DNA of 64,000 nt from positions 11,855,001 to 11,919,000 of the forward strand of contig OX387202.1 in NCBI GenBank assembly GCA_947561715.1. The letters run 5' to 3'. The notes beneath the pieces are model-generated. The model was given only the letters and a program-made list of their open reading frames with translations, made no database searches and was not told the DNA's origin. This stretch comes from Ascidia mentula (Eukaryota; Chordata; Ascidiacea; Phlebobranchia; Ascidiidae). This document shows, piece by piece, positions 62,440-64,000 of the stretch. Positions within the stretch are counted from its first letter, which is position 1; every line of letters starts with the position of its first letter. The translations under genes and the position numbers were made by a program.

Positions 62440-62640
62440 GATTTTGCTCATGACATTTTTTCAAAAAAGAGAGTGATATCATGCTAACTTATAACAAAAT
62501 TCTTCTGAAAAAATACAAATCATTCAGAGTAATTAATCTTAAATTCACCTAAATTTGTATCAAAAATTTCTCACATCACATACACAATTAAATCCAGAAA
62601 ACAAAGCAGACGTAAGATATAAAGTATAAACATATACTAT
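62440..62640 (-). promoter_or_regulatory. Gene 2 5' UTR and proximal upstream
   Basis: A three-codon uORF ATG-TCA-TGA lies at 62448-62456, eight bases from the chosen start. A strong splice acceptor (TTTGTATTTTTTCAG) has its AG at 62504-62505 and could end a 5' UTR intron or receive a spliced leader. No TATA box could be assigned. Confidence 0.4.
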
Positions 62641-62649
62641 GTTTTTTTC

Positions 62650-62990
62650 TGGGGTTCAACCCCATAATTACAGAAGCCATGAAAATCTACTTCCTAGACT
62701 GCAGGTGCCAGAGCGCAGACTTGGCCACAACGGTGCCACGCTACTCGTCATATTGTTGGGGCGAAAAAGGAGTTTCGCCATAACACACATAAGATTCGCT
62801 GTAGGGAAAGAACCGTAGACAGTGGTGGCGACATTGTTTTGAGGTTTTAGTTTGAATGGAACCAAGTCGGTTTTCAGCATGACTGACTGCGATACTTCGG
62901 CAAGCGGTGATTCTCGGTGAGTAAATCACTTTCAAATGGGTGGCTGATTCGACGTGGTTCGATCCAACCTCTTTATATCGTATATTAAAA
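62650..62990. repeat. Retroelement-like fragment upstream of gene 2
   Basis: The part GCGGTGATTCTCGGTGAG to GGGTGGCTGATTCGA is similar to 53035-53095 in the copy inside the gypsy element. A tRNA B-box-like GGTTCGATCC follows at about 62955. The ends are not defined. Confidence 0.45.
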
Positions 62991-64000
62991 ACAAACCTAG
63001 ATATGCAGATTAACCGTTAAACATGTAAAATTAAAGCAAAAACTTGTTGTGGTTAAAATGCCTTTCCTGAAATGAGTCTGAATGTTCGTTTGCGGTCGTA
63101 GCAAATCTCAGAATAAAGAACATATGTAACAAAAGACCGCCTCTCCCTGGCGCATATAGTCTCTTTCCTATTTAGAAAAACACGCTTAATTACAAATGAC
63201 TCCAAGCACAGTCTACAAACAAAGCGTCACTTTACGCTCAAGGCGGATAAATAAAGCTCTATAAGCTACTGACAAAGGAAGGTGACAACACCAACCAATA
63301 CCGCCTGCCTGATTTTAAACTCCCTGAAGGTAGCACACGATTTCCTCTAATTTATCCGAAAGATATTTTGCCATTAACTTAGTCGAACATTTTTATAGTC
63401 AGCGATTTCAATAATTGATGATTGACAGATTTGCTTCAATTTTTACAGCAAAGTCACGCTTCCGTTCTTAGTTTTACTGGCTTTCAATTCTTCGCACGTC
63501 TTTATGTTTATTCAATACTTTTACCTACATCTGTAACTGTCGCCTCGCGTGCAGAGGTAAAGGCGAGGTTAACTGCAAATTTAGTTGCGGTTTTATTCTA
63601 GCAACGGACCAAGCGGTCAGTGGCCGAATACGGGTTTAAGATACATTTAAGCGGAATTTTATTTATTAATTTAGTTGGTTATTGGAAATACAGCGGCAAG
63701 ATTTGTTGGTAACTGTCTACATGGACCGATTAAAGTGTGTGACCTTCACTGACCTTTGTTACAAATATATCCCTGGAGTTACGAGATTCGATCCTTGTTA
63801 TTGTCATTATGATAATTTGTCATGCTACGTCATGTTTCACATCTTAATTGTGTTTTTTTCCCCACATGCAACCAATTTATAACAACGCAACAGACCGGTG
63901 TTACTAAAATGCATATTACAAATAATAGCATACGGCTTTTACCGCTATTGTCACTTTTGTCGCGATATAGTCAACGTTGTTTACAGTTTTGTTGCAAGTT
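62991..64000. other. Distal upstream region, no supported gene
   Basis: About 1 kb of somewhat less AT-rich DNA. The short frame at 63682-63882 shows no family resemblance, splice context or conservation that would support it. Confidence 0.4.

Noticed and set aside
62449..62451. Upstream in-frame ATG of gene 2 as the start
   Set aside because: It adds four residues not matched in gene 1; the next ATG (62437-62439) gives identical exon 1 length. It cannot be excluded.
62950..62965. tRNA gene suggested by GGTTCGATCC (and GATTCGATCC near 63787)
   Set aside because: Only a B-box-like element is present; no A box or cloverleaf could be built around either site.
63682..63882. 66-residue plus-strand ORF near the right edge
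   Set aside because: Short, with no recognisable domain, no matching exon signals and no paralogue support.
1..64000. CRISPR array, bacterial operon or phage content
   Set aside because: No spaced repeats of CRISPR type, and every gene is intron-rich and eukaryotic.

Overview
This is a metazoan nuclear window. The genes carry dozens of short exons with GT-AG introns, and the non-coding DNA is AT-rich and holds a Ty3/gypsy retrotransposon, hAT-type MITEs and a short retroelement ending in a TGATT run. Introns of roughly 60 to 600 bp and strong AT bias would suit a small invertebrate deuterostome genome such as a tunicate, but the species assignment is inference only.

Layout. Positions 1-534 (+) hold the last exon of a TPR-like gene that runs off the left edge. 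It converges tail-to-tail on gene 1, a complete RNF213 (mysterin)-type giant E3 ligase on the minus strand (start codon 30287, stop 1285-1287). About 3.35 kb of intergenic DNA (30288-33637) follows; it holds the gene 1 upstream region and a stack of nested transposons. Gene 2 is a second complete RNF213-type gene, also minus strand (start 62439, stop 33638-33640). The region 62440-64000 is gene 2 upstream DNA with a repeat fragment and no supported gene.

I delimited about 63 exons in gene 1 and 58 in gene 2 by splice consensus and by comparing the paralogues. The summed exon lengths are divisible by three in both genes: 16311 nt (about 5436 aa) and 15855 nt (about 5284 aa). Exon order, phases and many exact lengths match, so the pair arose by tandem duplication. 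Each gene has one giant exon of about 7.25 kb coding the AAA+ motor, the RING finger and the RZ finger. Both keep intact Walker A and B motifs in AAA3 and AAA4, all RING zinc ligands, and the RZ His/Cys set.

Most notable: the first two exons of both genes encode a short helical region resembling the RIG-I/MDA5 type of CARD, which would join an innate-immune adaptor-like domain to the antimicrobial RNF213 ligase. Other points of interest are a 98-bp tract identical between the paralogues (probable gene conversion), phase-1 cassette linker exons that differ in number between the genes, three GC-AG introns, a hammerhead-like motif, two intronic foldbacks with 10-nt loops, and tiny uORFs before both start codons.
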